This document shows positions 1-12,700 of a DNA stretch of 33,110 nucleotides, one piece after another (position 1 is the first letter of the stretch; every line of letters starts with the position of its first letter). Source of the DNA: Acanthamoeba lenticulata. Taxonomy: Eukaryota > Discosea > Longamoebia > Acanthamoebidae. The notes beneath the pieces are model-generated. The model saw only the letters and a program-made list of their open reading frames with translations. It ran no database searches and had not been told where the DNA came from. Position numbers and translations under genes: made by a program. The DNA lies in contig NAVB01000861.1 of the NCBI GenBank assembly GCA_002179805.1, positions 1-33,110 of the forward strand. The letters run 5' to 3'.

Positions 1-3000
1 CCCACCTGCGGGTGGCAGCAGGCCTGGCGCAGGGACACGAGCGACGTGAAGATCTTGGCCACGCTCTTCTCAAAGTGGATCGCCCGGCTGTGCCGCAGGC
101 GCTCGAAGATGGCGTGAGTCCGCTTGACCGTGTCGTTGAGCCGCTTGCGGTAGAAGTGGGCCTCGACGGGCGAAAAGGTGAGGAAGCGGGTGCGCTCGTG
201 GAGCGGCGGGATGTCGACCTGGTCCAGGACGTCGACCTTGCTCGTGCGCCACATGATGTCGCGCAGGAAGGCGTGGAGGCTCGCGCGCGCCTCCGGGCAG
301 CGCTCGTAGGGGAGCTGCACGCACTGGCGCCACACGCTGCGGTTGTCAAAGGGCGCCAGCTGGAGGAAGGCGATGAGCCCGTGCAGATCCTCGAGCCCGC
401 GCCGCTGGATGGGCGTCCCGCTCACGCCCCACCGGTGGACCGTCGCCAGACGCAGCGCCATGCTGGCCACCTTGGTCGACGGCGTCTCGATCATCTGCAC
501 CTCATCCAAGCACGTCCGCCAGAATCGTACTCCTGTCGTCGCGGTGTGAGCCAGCAATGATCAGGTCCAGATCCAGGCCCAGGTCCAAGCCCAGAGGCTG
601 TGGGCTCGTCGTACCGAGCAGGGGCGTCGGGATGGGCCGATAGCGCTTCTTGTCCCGGAAGCTGCGGGTCGGGGTCTGGCTGATGACGTGGCTCAGGTCG
701 TTCCTGTGCGCACAGAACGCGGCGCGCGGTCAGCAATGGGTCCCGGCCGGGCAAGCCGAGCCGCGCACAAGCCCTTGTGACGTGGCAAGTGCTACCTGAG
801 GGTGGTGTATGTCGTGAGGATGATGTCGTGGTCCACCAGTTGGGCCGGGCGCACGACGGCCAGCCCGCCCGTGTGCTTGGAGACTGTCCCGCGCACGCCC
901 TCGTAGACCAGCACCTGGACCATGATCGTCAGCCTCTGTAATCAACAACCAAGCAAGGCGACTGACCTTGAGCGCGCCGGGCTGGGTGTGGCGCCCGATC
1001 TCCTGCTGCCACTGGGTGAGGATCGAGTCAGGGCACACGATCAACGTGGCCCGCGAGTCGAGCAGGCGCCCGCTGCGGGCCGTGCACTCGGGACACTCGT
1101 AGGAATCACCCGTCAGCGTCTCGGTGACCGTCGGCTCGGCGCTTTCGTCGGCCTCCTCGACCTCGACCTCGTCTTCGGCGCTGCTCTCACGGCTCGGCTT
1201 GCTGCGCCGCTTGCGTGCCTTCTTCTTGTCCGTTGTTGTTTTCCGCTTCTTCGCGCTTCGCCTCGGCCTTGAGCTCGTCTTGCTCGCGGCCTCGTCTGCC
1301 TCCGCCGATGTTCCAGTCGCGGCATCGACTGGGCCGATCGTAGCGGAGGAGGCTGCAGCTGTCGAGGGCACGGCATAGCCGACGCAGGCGGCGTGTTGCC
1401 ACCGCTTGCAGCACTCGCATTGCACCCACGTCCCAGCGTAGTCGGGGTCATCGTCTCCACAGAAGCACCATACGCGATCCTAAAGCACCCGCGATGTCAG
1501 TTATGTGCGCATATCTCAAATTCTTGAGGAGAGTGATGTACCTCGTCTTCCTCCTCTTCCGGCGAATCGACGGCATGCGGCCGCTTCTTGTCGCGCTGAC
1601 TGGTCGCACGGCTCAACCTCCCGCGCGCTCGTGTGATGGAGCCGAGGCTCGAGCTCGCTCCCTGCTGATCGGCCCCAGGCTTGACCTGCAACGTGCTGAA
1701 GCCGTCCTCGGCGGATGGATCAGCCCACGGGTGGGCGAGGATGAGCGCCAGCACCTCGACGGTCTTGCCCAGACCTGGTTTGTGGATGTAAGTGTCGAGT
1801 GTCGTTTGGTGATGAGCGGCTGATCATGTCCTTGAGCACGACTCCCCTGGAAGGGACAACGAACCCATCTCGTCGGCCAGGATGCCTCCGCGTACGTCGG
1901 TCGGCGCAGCGAAGCGCCGCAGCGAGAACTTGCCCGTGAACTGGTTGAAGTAAAACACCACCTTGGCCTCCTGCTCGTCGGTCCCGCCCAGTCGTACCCC
2001 GCGGTACTCGGTCCAGAGCGGGTGCAGCGCCTCGTTGGTGCGCGAAGGAAGGACCGTTTCAGCCTTTTCCTTGCCTTTGTCCTCGGCCGCGACCTCGGTC
2101 TCATCGTCCAGGGGCATCACGCTCTCGTCGCCTTGGGCGCCCTCCTGGTCGGCCTCGGCCGGCGCGATGACGGCCGCGATATGACGAGGCCGGGCCTCCT
2201 CCCGATGCTTCATCCAGCGCACGGCCATCTGCTGATAGGGCCGCAGCGAAGCAACGAGGCCCGGGATGGCCTCACAAGAGTCGCTGATCGTGTTCTTGAC
2301 CTCTTCTTCTTTTTCTTCTTCCTGCTTGTACTTGCGTCGCCCGGCCTCGCTGCAGCGCGACAGCTCGCGGTAGAGGTTCATCGGATCAAAGGACTGGTGG
2401 CCCTCGTCACCGTCGTCGGCCGCTGACTTGGCCGGTCCCACGGACTCGTTCTGGCTAGCCGTGACCTCGCTCGCCGGCTTCTCCTCGTCATAGAGGTCTG
2501 TACCATAGGGGTTGTGTGAGTGACTGAGATTCTTGTGGAAAAGAGGCTACGGACCGTGGACGGTGCCCGGGTAGGCCCAGGCCATGAGCCGGCGCAGGGC
2601 GTGAAAGGCCTTGCTGGGCTGCTCCCGCTTGAGCTCGTCTGCCCGCTTAGTGCCACGAAACGCGGTTGGTTGCAGGACCATGCGCAGGACGATGTGGCGC
2701 TCGCCCGCGGCCTGTGGACGCTTGCTGTTGGGGGACGGCGCCACGACGGCCGCGTGAACGCCCACGAGCTGCGCTTTGTAACGAAGGAGGTAGAGCGCAG
2801 CGTCGATGACCTCTTGCGGCACGAGTTGACCACCGTTGACAGGGACCGTGCAGGCGCTGTCCAGGGCGGCGCAGGCCACGACGTCGCCCGCGGCTGAGAG
2901 GAAGAGGGCCAGCGTAGCGCGCAGCTGGGGCCGTTCTGGCGTTTGTTGTTCCGATGAAGATGACGAAGATGATGCACCATCGTCATGCGTGCTGCTGGCC

Positions 3001-3527
3001 TCGTCGCCTGCCAAGGCTTGGGCGACCTCAGCGTCGGAGAGGATGGGCGACTGGAATGGCACCAGCTTGACGCGGGTGATGCTGACGTGACCCTCGTGGT
3101 CGTTGGGGTCACTCTCGTGGGCAACCTCGCCGAGCTCGTCGAGGAGGGTGATGGTGCCGATGACGACGCCACGATCCTCCTCTTCCTCTTCCTCGTCTGG
3201 ATGCGCGCTGAGGGTCCGGAACGTGAGAGCCTCAACTTGGTCTGTAGCGTGTGCGTTGCTCCTTGCACGGCTCCCAAGCTTCTTCTTCACCCGTCGCTTC
3301 TTTTGGGGTGATGCATCTGCGTCATCTTCGCTGTTCATCAGCTGGGGCTCGAAGATGAATCGCTTTGTTGGTGTCGGTTGTGCATCTCTCGCGTGCTCCC
3401 CAGCTCCCACACCCAAGGGGGCTTGTTGTTCAGGGACAACCACCCACGATTGTGCCTCTTGTTCTCGTGGCGTGAGGCGCTGCACGCGGGCCGCCTTCCG
3501 CTTCCTGCTGCTCCCTGAGCCATCCAT
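1..3527 (-). CDS. SHPRH: SHPRH-type SNF2 helicase / E3 ubiquitin ligase, N-terminal part (partial at left edge)
   Basis: Exons: 3527-2555, 2497-1865, 1774-1542, 1479-967, 935-796, 703-615 and 532 to the window edge. All phases agree and give about 1,037 residues. The first ATG in frame is at 3527. Residues 1-430 are charged and mostly disordered, with a Ser run and acidic runs. SNF2 motifs follow: LRPYQQMAVRWMKHRE, then GGILADEMG|LGKTVEVLALIL (Walker A, split by an intron). A PHD finger (RVWCFC, CECCKRWQHAACV, YECPEC) sits between Walker A and motif Ia (RATLIVCPDSILTQW). The DExx box is CLDEVQMIE and motif III is RWGVSGTPIQRRGLEDLHG. PHD placement and the motif III context match SHPRH, the Rad5-related enzyme that polyubiquitinates PCNA in post-replication repair. 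The RING and helicase C lobe should lie beyond base 1. No linker-histone H15 domain is visible, unlike vertebrate SHPRH. A plain Rad5/HLTF identity is less likely because of the inserted PHD. Confidence 0.9.
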
Positions 3528-3779
3528 CTCTTCTTTGAGTTTATGTCGACTTGCCTTACTTTTTTTGTTTTCTTTCACTGTTTTTCTCTACGGCACGTCG
3601 AGGCGAAGGTGAAAAAGGGAGACTGAGGCGAAAAGCCCTGGCCGTCCTCGTCTGCCCCAGGCAAGTTGCACAACTTTCACAAGCACAAACACAACCAATC
3701 ATCAAGAAGAAGGCCCTCATGATGGAAAAAAGAGAAGAAAAAAAGCTTAAAGTGCCGAAAAGAGGAGGGCTAAATTGAG
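3528..3779. other. Intergenic region upstream of SHPRH
   Basis: This 252-bp stretch lies between the stop of the giant surface gene and the SHPRH start, both on the minus strand. It should contain the polyadenylation region of the former and the promoter of the latter. It is A/T-rich with purine runs near 3722-3750. No further gene is visible. Confidence 0.5.
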
Positions 3780-6700
3780 TTAGCCCTGTGGGGCCTTTGC
3801 GCTTGCGGCCGGACGAATCGTGGAGCCTGGGTCGAAGGGTGTGGCGAACGGGTTGTTGCTGTGGGCGAGCTTTCGGCGAAGAGCCAGGAGGCCAAGAACG
3901 GCCGCGACGAGGAGGGCCAGCGCGATGAGCCCCACGAAGGGAACGCCGAGCGAGACCGACAGCCCGATGATGAGGTCCGTGTCGTCGTCGGGCTTGGGCG
4001 TCGGGGTCTCGGCGAGGTAGCGCGAGCAAGTGAAGGCGAACTCGACAGCAAACGTGGTGTTGATCATGTTGCGGTTGGACTCCACCCGGTAGGCGCCCGG
4101 CTTGACGAACGCCGGCGTGCGGACCAGCGAGCCGCGCTCCAGGTAGATGTCGGCCGTGGGCTGTGGCCCGGTGAAGGACAGCACATGATCGACCGAGTCG
4201 GCGTTCTCAAAGATCAGCACATCGCCCACTTCGAGCCGCTTGCCGTTCCACCAGGAAGTGCGCGCGATGGCGTGCGGCTCCACGATCCGGATCAAGTGCT
4301 CGATGGCTGCTGGCCGGTAGCGCCGCGTGTGGTTGACCACGCGCGTGACCTCGTCCTGGCGGCGCGGGTCGTGGTAGTACACGGTCTCGAACCACTCGTG
4401 CACGTCGTCGCTGGGCATGATCGCGCAGCAGTGGGTATACTCGACGACGCTCGCGTTGCGCGTTTCCGATGTCGAGGCGTTGTTGGCAACGGTTGTCGAC
4501 AGGATGAAGTCGGTGCTCGAGGGCGGGTACACGCAGCGCCCGCAGACGTCCGGCTGCTTGGCGTTGTAGACGACGTTCAGATCGAAGCTCACCGACGAGC
4601 TCTCGACCGAGGTGATGCGGTAGGTGCCCGGCGCGGACACGACGATGCGCAGCGTGTTGCCGGGCCGCAGCGCCGCGTAGTCCCACCGCGTCTGGATCTG
4701 CTTGACGCGCGCGATGGCGGCCGGCACGTCGAGGCGGTACATGATGAGCGAGTAGGCCTGGCCCGTGTGGAGGTTGGTGATGGCCAGCGTCTCGCCGGTC
4801 TCGAGCGTATTGCGCAGGATGATCGTCTCAAAGTCCCGAATGGTGGCCGTCGTCTGCGCGAACGGCAGGAAGCAGCAGTCCGTGTTGTTGCCGCCGCACA
4901 CGCCGCAGTAGTCCCGCACCTTGCCCGACCAGGGCAACCCGTCGCACCCGGCGCATTGGCTGTTGTTGCCGCCGCACACGAAGCAGCGGTCCAGCTGCCC
5001 GGGCGGGCACGAGCAGGCCGGGTCAGTGATGATGTGCTGGCCAAAGCACTGGCCAGCGCAGTCCTTGTCGGCGTTGAGTTCGCGTCTCGTCGTGCCCAGC
5101 GCGCATTGGCCGCAGTCGTCGACCACGGCCAAGCCGCCGCACACGTCCGCGCAGTCCTTGTCGGAGTTGGGCGTGTGGTTGCCGCCGGGCGTGTAGCACA
5201 CACCGCAGTCATCCACCAAGGCCGAGCCGTTGCATTTGCCCAAGCAGTCCTTATCGAGGTTGGGCAGCCTGCTCGTGGTGCCCTCGACGCAGCGGCCGCA
5301 GTCGTCGATGTAAGCCGAACCGTTGCACACGTTGTTGCAGTCCACGCGATAGCCCGTTCCGTTATAATACCGCTCTGGGACAACGCACACGCCGCATGGG
5401 TTGTACACCGCGGTGCCGTTGCACACGCCCAGGCAGTCGCGCACGCTCTGCGGCTCCCGGCCCGACGAACCGCCCACGCACACCCCGCAGTCGAGCCCCG
5501 CCGAGCCGCGGCACAGGTTGGCGCAGTCGAGGTCCGTCGCGGCGCAGCATGTGCTCTGCTTGTCTACGCGCGCTGTGCCGTTACAAATGCCGCGGCAATC
5601 AAACACGCCACCAGCGCACCGGGTGACGCGCTCGGCCAAGTCGCTCGCCACGGGAGCGTCATCACTGTCGGCAGCGACTTCGGACGAAAGCTGCAGCTCG
5701 GCCTCGGCCGGAAGGGCACGCCGGGACACATTGCCACGGCACACGAGGTCAGGCCGGATCGCACAGATGCCGTCGCAGGTCTTGGTCATCGCGTCCTACA
5801 AGCCCGCAGCAAACGAGTTAGGAACTTGCATTGCACACATTCCACCAAGGGTCTGGACGTACGTCAAGGCCAGTGGAACCGCCGATGCAACGTGAGCACT
5901 GGTTGGTGCGCGCAGCGCCACCGCACACGCCGGCGCAGTCGACACGGGCGGTGCCCTGGCACTGGTTGTTACAGTCGCGCACGGCCGTGCCGTTGCACAC
6001 ACCGGCGCAGTCCTTCCCGTAGTTCAGGTCCAGGCCGGTCGAGCCGCTCACGCAGTAGCCGCACGAGTTGCGGACGCGGAGGCCGAAGCACTGGCCCGCG
6101 CAGTCGAGCAGCTGCGGGTGGGTAGCCTCGGTGGCGCCGCACACGCCGCACAGGTCGGGCGTGTCCCCATTGCAGACGTTACGGCAGTCCTTGGCGAAGC
6201 CCGGCACGCGGCCGGTCGAGCCGCCCACGCAGTAGCCGCAGTCGTCGATGACGGCCGTGCCATTGCACACGCCAGCGCAGTCCTTGGCCCGCTCCGCGTC
6301 GTAGCTGTCCACCAGTGGGTCGTGGCACACGCCACACACGTCGCGCCGCGCGTTGCCAAACGGCGTGCCCTTGCAGTCGAGGCACGACGTGCCGTTGCCC
6401 CCGCACACGCCACACACGTCTTTGACCAGGTTCGACGGGTCCACGATAATGGTGCCGTGGATCGCCGGATTTTGGGCGTCGTGCCACACGTAGATCCCTG
6501 CGTGGTGATGTGTGCGGCCGTCCATCAGAGCTCGGCTCTGGCGACATCAAACAAACGTGTGCACGATGCAGGATCGTGGACGCCGTACCGGGGCTAAAGA
6601 ACCGATGGGGCGCGCTGGCGCTGCCGGGCGTGAGCACAGTTGGATCGGCCGCCGAGGCGCGGCTGATCTCGGCAAAGTTGAAGAGAGACCACTTGCGCGC

Positions 6701-9700
6701 AGGGCCGAAGCCCGAGAAGGGCTGGACCCCGTAAGACGAGGTACCTAGGAGCGTCGCTGACGTCGCGACACCGGCTGAGCCCAAGGAGCCCATCCCAGCC
6801 GTCCCTTTAGCACCCTCTCCCCCGTCGCCGCCGGCCGGCGTGGTCGCGCCGCCCGCCCCGCTGCTGCTGGGCGTTGTGCCCGATCCGCTGCTGCTTCCCG
6901 GCGTCGAGGCGCCGCTCGAGCTGCCGCCTCCCGGCGTCGAGGCACCACCAGAGCTGCTGCTGCCCGGCGTCGAGCCGCCCGAGCTACTGCCACTGGAGCC
7001 GCCCGGCGTCGAGCTGCCACCAGAGCCGCCTGGGGTCGGGGCGTCAGCCCGGACACGGTGCCGCGGCGGACACAGACAGCGGACGTGGAGCGGACGGGCC
7101 GGATCGCTCTCAGACTCGTGCAGCTCGGGGTCGTAGAGCATACGTGCGGCCTCGCGCTTGCGCTCGCTGAATGCCTGAACGTCCCACCGGTCCACAACAG
7201 CGGTGTCGTTGATGCTGGCGAGGAAGTCCTGTTGCTCCTTCTGGTGCTGCAAGAGCAAGAGCGCGACCGCCCGCAGCGAGAACGCTGGCCTTGGTCCGCC
7301 GCGAACATCGGCCGACGTGCGGCCCTTCATCTCGTCCGTCGACACGTGGACTGGTCGTGACTTGACGCGCTTCTGAAGCACTGCCTGGAGATGCTTGTCG
7401 AGCTCCGTGTTGCCATGGCCGAGCGTATACGGCTTGGGCACGGCCGTGTTGGACCCGCTGGCGTCATCGTCGAGCTCGGGCTCGGCGCAGCAGACACCCT
7501 CCATGACCTCTTCAGCGTGCACGTAATCGTTGTCGCCGTCATCTTCGTCGTCAGCTTCGTCATCAGCCTCGCGTCGTTGGAGGGTCACCTGACCGCGCCC
7601 GCGATCCTCAGCGAGGCCCACGGTGGGCCCATCGACATGCCAGCCCGGGAAGCGCGCGAGGCCCATGTTGTAAAAGTCCTCGGGCAAGTCGGCCGAGAGA
7701 TGGCCGCGGTGGTCGTCTCGCCTGAGGAACTGGGGACCCAACGTGTCGGGCGTGAGGGGATCGGAGGCCGTCTCGAGGTGGTCCTTCAGGGTGGCCATGG
7801 CCAGGTACTGCTGCACGTAGGCGCTGACGGTGGCGTCGTCCAATGTCATCAAGGGCACCTGGTCCTGGATGGGGAAGCCCTTGAACTGGAGCGTCCGCAG
7901 CTCAAACGCCGGAGCGCCCACGTAGTCGTACACGCCGCCCTCGACCTTGACATTCCAGTCGAGGAGGTTCTCCCACACGACCATGTCGCCCACCTTGATG
8001 CGCTTCGTGCCGCCGTAGCTGTTGGGCTGCAGCCGCACATACTGCACGGTGGCCTGCGAGGGCTTGCGGATGCAGCACGTGGAGCCGTCGCCGCCGCACT
8101 TGCCGCACATGTCCACGGTCTTGCCCGACAGCGGGACGCCATTGCAGCCCATGCAGGCCTTGTTGTCGCCGCCGCACACGCCGCACACGTCGACGTCGCC
8201 ATAGCACCCGATGGTGACCGTCTGATGCACGCTCGAGATGACGTTGGCCGACGCGGTGTCGAAGCCGGCGTGCAGGATGACGGCGTGGAGCTCCTGCGGC
8301 CCGTAGTAGCTCGGGTTGCTCGTGTCCCAGTAGGCGCTCAGCGTGTAGCGCGTCGTGGTCGCCACCGAGCCCCGGATGCGCGGGACGTTGATGGTGGCGA
8401 TGAGACGGCCCGAGCCGCCCACCTGGCCGTGCCAGAACTGTACCAGCACGTTCTGCCGGTTGAAGGTATCGCCCAGCACCGTGGCCGAGATGTCATAGCC
8501 CTTGACCCAGCGCTTGCCCGGCCCGCCCATGACGGGGCTGAGCGTGAGGGTCTTGTCCAAGCGGATGGTCTGGATGGTGTAGCCCTCATCCCGCAGGTTG
8601 TAGAACATGAGGCTGTAGGCCTCGTTGTTGTCCTCGTGCATTTCCTCGATGTCGTTGTTGTCATCGAGCGTCGCGTGAATGTTGTTGGTGCCGTCGTACT
8701 TGAACAGGAACGCCACGTCGCGCTGACCCTGCGCCGGGATGATGTTGACTCTCGTCGCGCCGATGAGGGTGCGGCCGATGAAGAGGCAGGTGAGGTCGAG
8801 GCAGTTCTCGGGGCTGCCGCGCCACAGGGCCAGACTCACGTCCTGGGCCTGCACGAGGGCCTTGTTGCGGACCGTCACCGTGACCTGCACGACTTCGCCC
8901 AGCCGAGGGAAGAGCGGCGTCGAGACTATCTCCTTGGTGAGCATGGTCCGGTCCCGCTTGAAGTTCGTCCACCACCAGGGCATGTTGAACGTCGGGTCGG
9001 GCTTGTTGTACGTGCGCTGCCACCAGGTCGACACGCCCGGGTAATAGCCCGGCTCGGCGGAGTAGTCCACCTTGAGGTACTCCTGCCCACTGCCCGTCCT
9101 GGCCATGTAGACAAAGGGCTGCACCTTGTAGGCGTACTGCGGCGAGATGGCCTCCAGGTAGCTGTGCACGGAGACGTCGCGGTTGATGGAGGCCGACTGG
9201 GACTGCGTGGCCAGAGCCTGGTCCGAGGTCTCGGTCCGACCCGTGTAGCCCGCGACAACGTTCACGCCCAGCGGCATCTTAATCTGCGGGCCGACGCCCA
9301 TGAACGCACCCGAGAAGGTGAAGTCGACGGACACGCTGGCGCCGGCCGAGCCGCCCTTGCCCGTCCGGTCGGCCGTGTGGTTGAGGCTGACTTTGTTCTG
9401 CGATTTGCCCGACTGCTGGTCGACCCACTGCTCGTGGGCGTTGGGCCCGAGCGTGACCTTCTCGCCGACCATGATGCGGTTGACCGGGTTGAAGTCCTTG
9501 GGCGCGCGGGACGAGTAGGTGAGGATGTTGAAGGGCTCGTGGTCCGGCGTGAACCACCACAGGTCCCGGCCGTCGCCCTTCTGGACGCACTTCTCGCCGC
9601 AGCTCGACGACAGCACAATGTCCAGCGAGCCCACCTGGTTCCCGCTCTGGTCGACGATGGGGTACTTCCACACGTCCTTGTCGGTCGAGGTGTACAGCAC

Positions 9701-12700
9701 GACGTCGTCGCCCGCCGCGACCATGTCCCGCGACACGGCGATCTGCTCTATGTTGGCGTAGCCCGTGTTCTCCGTGTTGGAGGTGAAGGTCTGCCAGGCG
9801 AGGTCCATGTTGCCAAACACGACCGCGATCCGCGAGTCCAGCTGGAAGCCGTGGGTCGAGGTCGTGGCCGACGCCTTCTCGCGGGTGATTTCAAAGGATG
9901 ACACGATGCCCTCGATGTTGGACAGCGACGTGAACGAGCCCGAGCCCGTGAAGGTGTCCGCGTTCACGACCACCTCGCCCTGATCGTCCAGGACGTCGTA
10001 GTGCGTCGGTGGCGCGTTCAGGACGGCCACCAAGTCGGGCACGCCCTCGTAGCGGATCGTGGTGGGCTCGCCCACGCGGAAGCCGAGGCCGTAGAGGTTG
10101 CCCACCGTGAGGGCCATGTTGTTGACCACCCACTCCTCGAAGGCTTCAGCGAGCTGGTAGTACGGGCCATTGTAGCAGTGCCGTCCGTTGACGCTGAAGG
10201 GGCCGTCAACGTTGGGCTGCGCGGTGAGGCTGGCCAGCATGACCTTGGCCACGGTGGAGTCGCGGGTCGAGGTGTACTCGGCGGCGACGATCAGCTCATT
10301 GGCGTAGCTGTCATCCAAGTTGGCGATGGCCAGCTTGAGCTCGGGGCTCCGCAGCGGCACGCCGTCGGGGCTGGTGTAGCCCAGCGAGAGCGTGTAGGCC
10401 TGCTTGTTGAAGAGCTCCATGCAGTCCAGCCGGCGGCACTTGGTGCCAGAGCCAGGTGCATCGATCCGGTACAGGTAGGCTTGGCTCCGCGCGGTGAAGC
10501 CCACCACGATCTCGGCGTCTCCATCATCGTCAAGATCGCCCGAGACCATGTGCAGACTGGACAAATAGATGGTAATGAAGATGATCGTGTCGATCATAAT
10601 GAGGTAAACGTGCACGATGAGCAGGGCAAGGGACCGTCCTTACTTGGAGCGAGAATAGGAAGACGCTGAGGCAGCACCCCAGAGATCAGGCTTGGTGTTA
10701 GCGTCGTAGACCGTGATGACCTTCTCTTGCTTCAGGCTAAAGTCGTCCTCTTGGTCGATCGAGTAGAGGAACACAGTCACGCCCTGGCGGTCGATGACCC
10801 CCAGCGACAGCTCGCTTGTGCCCGAGCCCTGGGCGTCCAGAGTGTTTGTTAGAGATCGACGAGGGCCAGCTTTACCAGCCCGCGGGTACCTCGTAGTTGG
10901 CCAAATTGACCGCAACCGCTCGGGGCCGGTTGAGGGAGCGCAGCGAGTTGGGGCTGGCCGTCGCTGGGATGAGCGTGCGGTTCGGCGCCTGCACGTAGAG
11001 CTGCCACGAGACCGTGCTTGCGTCTACGATCCAGGACACCACCAGCTGTGTCGTTGGGGCATAAGGTTGATGACGTCAGCACACCGCCCGTCAGAGGATA
11101 CAAAGGGTGATGAACGGAACGAACGTAGTCCCGCAGCGAGAGAGCCACATCCCCCGCGGACAGGGAGAAAGAGAAGCCCTTGGAGTCGATTCGGGTCGAG
11201 TTGAAGATAACCGGGAAGCGCGGACTCCCGGGCACGCGCACGGTCGTCACCTGGTTGAAGAGGCTGAGAATGGGCGCCTGCGTGGCAAAGCAGCCGCACG
11301 GTTGCAAGTTGGTCCGTGAGGCCTTGGCTCGAGCCCCCCACACGGCAGCGTTGTTGATGGACAAGTCCCACAGGTAGGCCTGAAGCACGCCCGCAGAGTT
11401 GGTGAAGGCAAAGACCAGCTCCGGGTAGCCATCGCCGTCAAAGTCGCCCGTCTGGACCTCGATCTGGTCGCCCAGCACGATGGCGACGCCAGAGACTCGG
11501 ATGCTACGATAGGTCTGAGTCACCGGACGCCCGTTCTGGACGTAGGTGATGGCCGCATGAAGGGAGCCGCCCACGTAGCCAAACAGCGTGATGGTCTCAT
11601 CCTTCCAGTCATTGTCGAAATCGGCGCTCGCGCTGGCCAGCAACATCTTCCTCGAACTGGGCACCAAATCCGTGAAAACGGCGGCCGCGCCAGCCTCTGT
11701 CATGTGGCGCACGACCAAGTCAGCCAACACATGCTGCCCACACACGAGGCATGCAGTCTGGCGCATGGACTACGGACCTTGGCACAGAGCTTTGACCATG
11801 AGGGCCTTCTTGGGGCGCGTTTGGCTGTAGGTGCACGTCGGCGCGTCGCTGGTACGCCGCTGCCTGAAGAGGGGCTCGGTGGCGTGGCGCACGTAGCCGG
11901 TCTTGTAGTAGTGGTCCTCGGTGCCCGGGTAGGTCCACGGCAGGGCGCGCTCACTCGAGCTGTGCTGCCTTTTGTGCTTTTCACCGGCAAAGTTGCTGCC
12001 GTCGCCGTCCTTCTCCGCCCAACGGCGGCTCTGGACCGAGGAACTGTCCTCGGTCGTGAGCAAGGACACGTCGTCTGGGCAGGGCGGCAGCTCTCCCGGG
12101 CACAGGTAGGGCTCGCCGATCTCCTGGGCAAACTGCGTGTCGAGCGCGAGCAGCTCGCACGACGTCTGGCCGACGCACACCGACGCGACGCGACGCGCAA
12201 CGGTGGTCGTGTTGGCCTCGCAGTTGTCGTACACGCGCACATTGTCCTGTTCGCAGGAGCCGTCGAGCTTGCCAAAGCGGGCCCATACGATGGACGAAAT
12301 GACGCCGCCGGACGGGCACTCCAGCCGGATGCGGTCCTCGACGTTGGCCGCTCGCGCGTACAGCTGGCCGCCGCCCTCGGCGCACACGGAATTGTCCACG
12401 ACAGCGCTGCGAAGGCAGTACTCGGAGCTGATGGAAAGGTACCAGTCCTTGAGGTGGCCCTGTCTCACCGGTGAAGTCACGACCAGCACCCAGTCGGCCC
12501 GAGCCGGGAGCCCCCGCAGCTGAGCCAGCTGGGTCACGTTGAGGTTGCTGTACACCAGCAGCGTTGTCGCTGGCTGGCTGACCTCTGCGTGTGTGTGTGT
12601 GTGTGTGTGTTGTATGTCAATCAATTGGCCAGGCTGTCATCACCGCAGCAAGCGAGGCAAAAGAAATCAGGGTTGATTGACGTACCAATATTGGCCGTCT

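Noticed and set aside
3528..3578. An upstream GTG-initiated extension of SHPRH
   Set aside because: Nuclear genes start at ATG almost always; the first in-frame ATG is at 3527 and gives a sensible N terminus.
3861..6125. A 754-codon plus-strand open frame opposite the last exons of the giant surface gene
   Set aside because: It runs antisense to the Cys-repeat exons, has Ala/Arg/Val/His-biased composition and no recognisable domain. High third-position GC and repeat structure on the coding strand suppress stops on the opposite strand.
6310..6430. CGVCGGN motifs as evidence for an ADAMTS metalloprotease
   Set aside because: No HExxHxxGxxH zinc-protease motif occurs anywhere in the rebuilt protein; only the Cys-rich module is shared.
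6179..6588. Read-through of exon 13 beyond 6589 in the same frame
   Set aside because: The continuation (ILHRAHVCLMSPEPSS and onward) is intron and out-of-frame sequence. Splicing 6589 to 6497 restores FSPGIYVWHDAQNP and the Cys repeats in phase.
7391..9901. An 836-codon plus-strand open frame
   Set aside because: It is an antisense shadow of exon 13 of the giant surface gene. The minus strand shows clear domains with hydrophobic-core patterns; this frame shows only Val/Ala/Arg/His bias.
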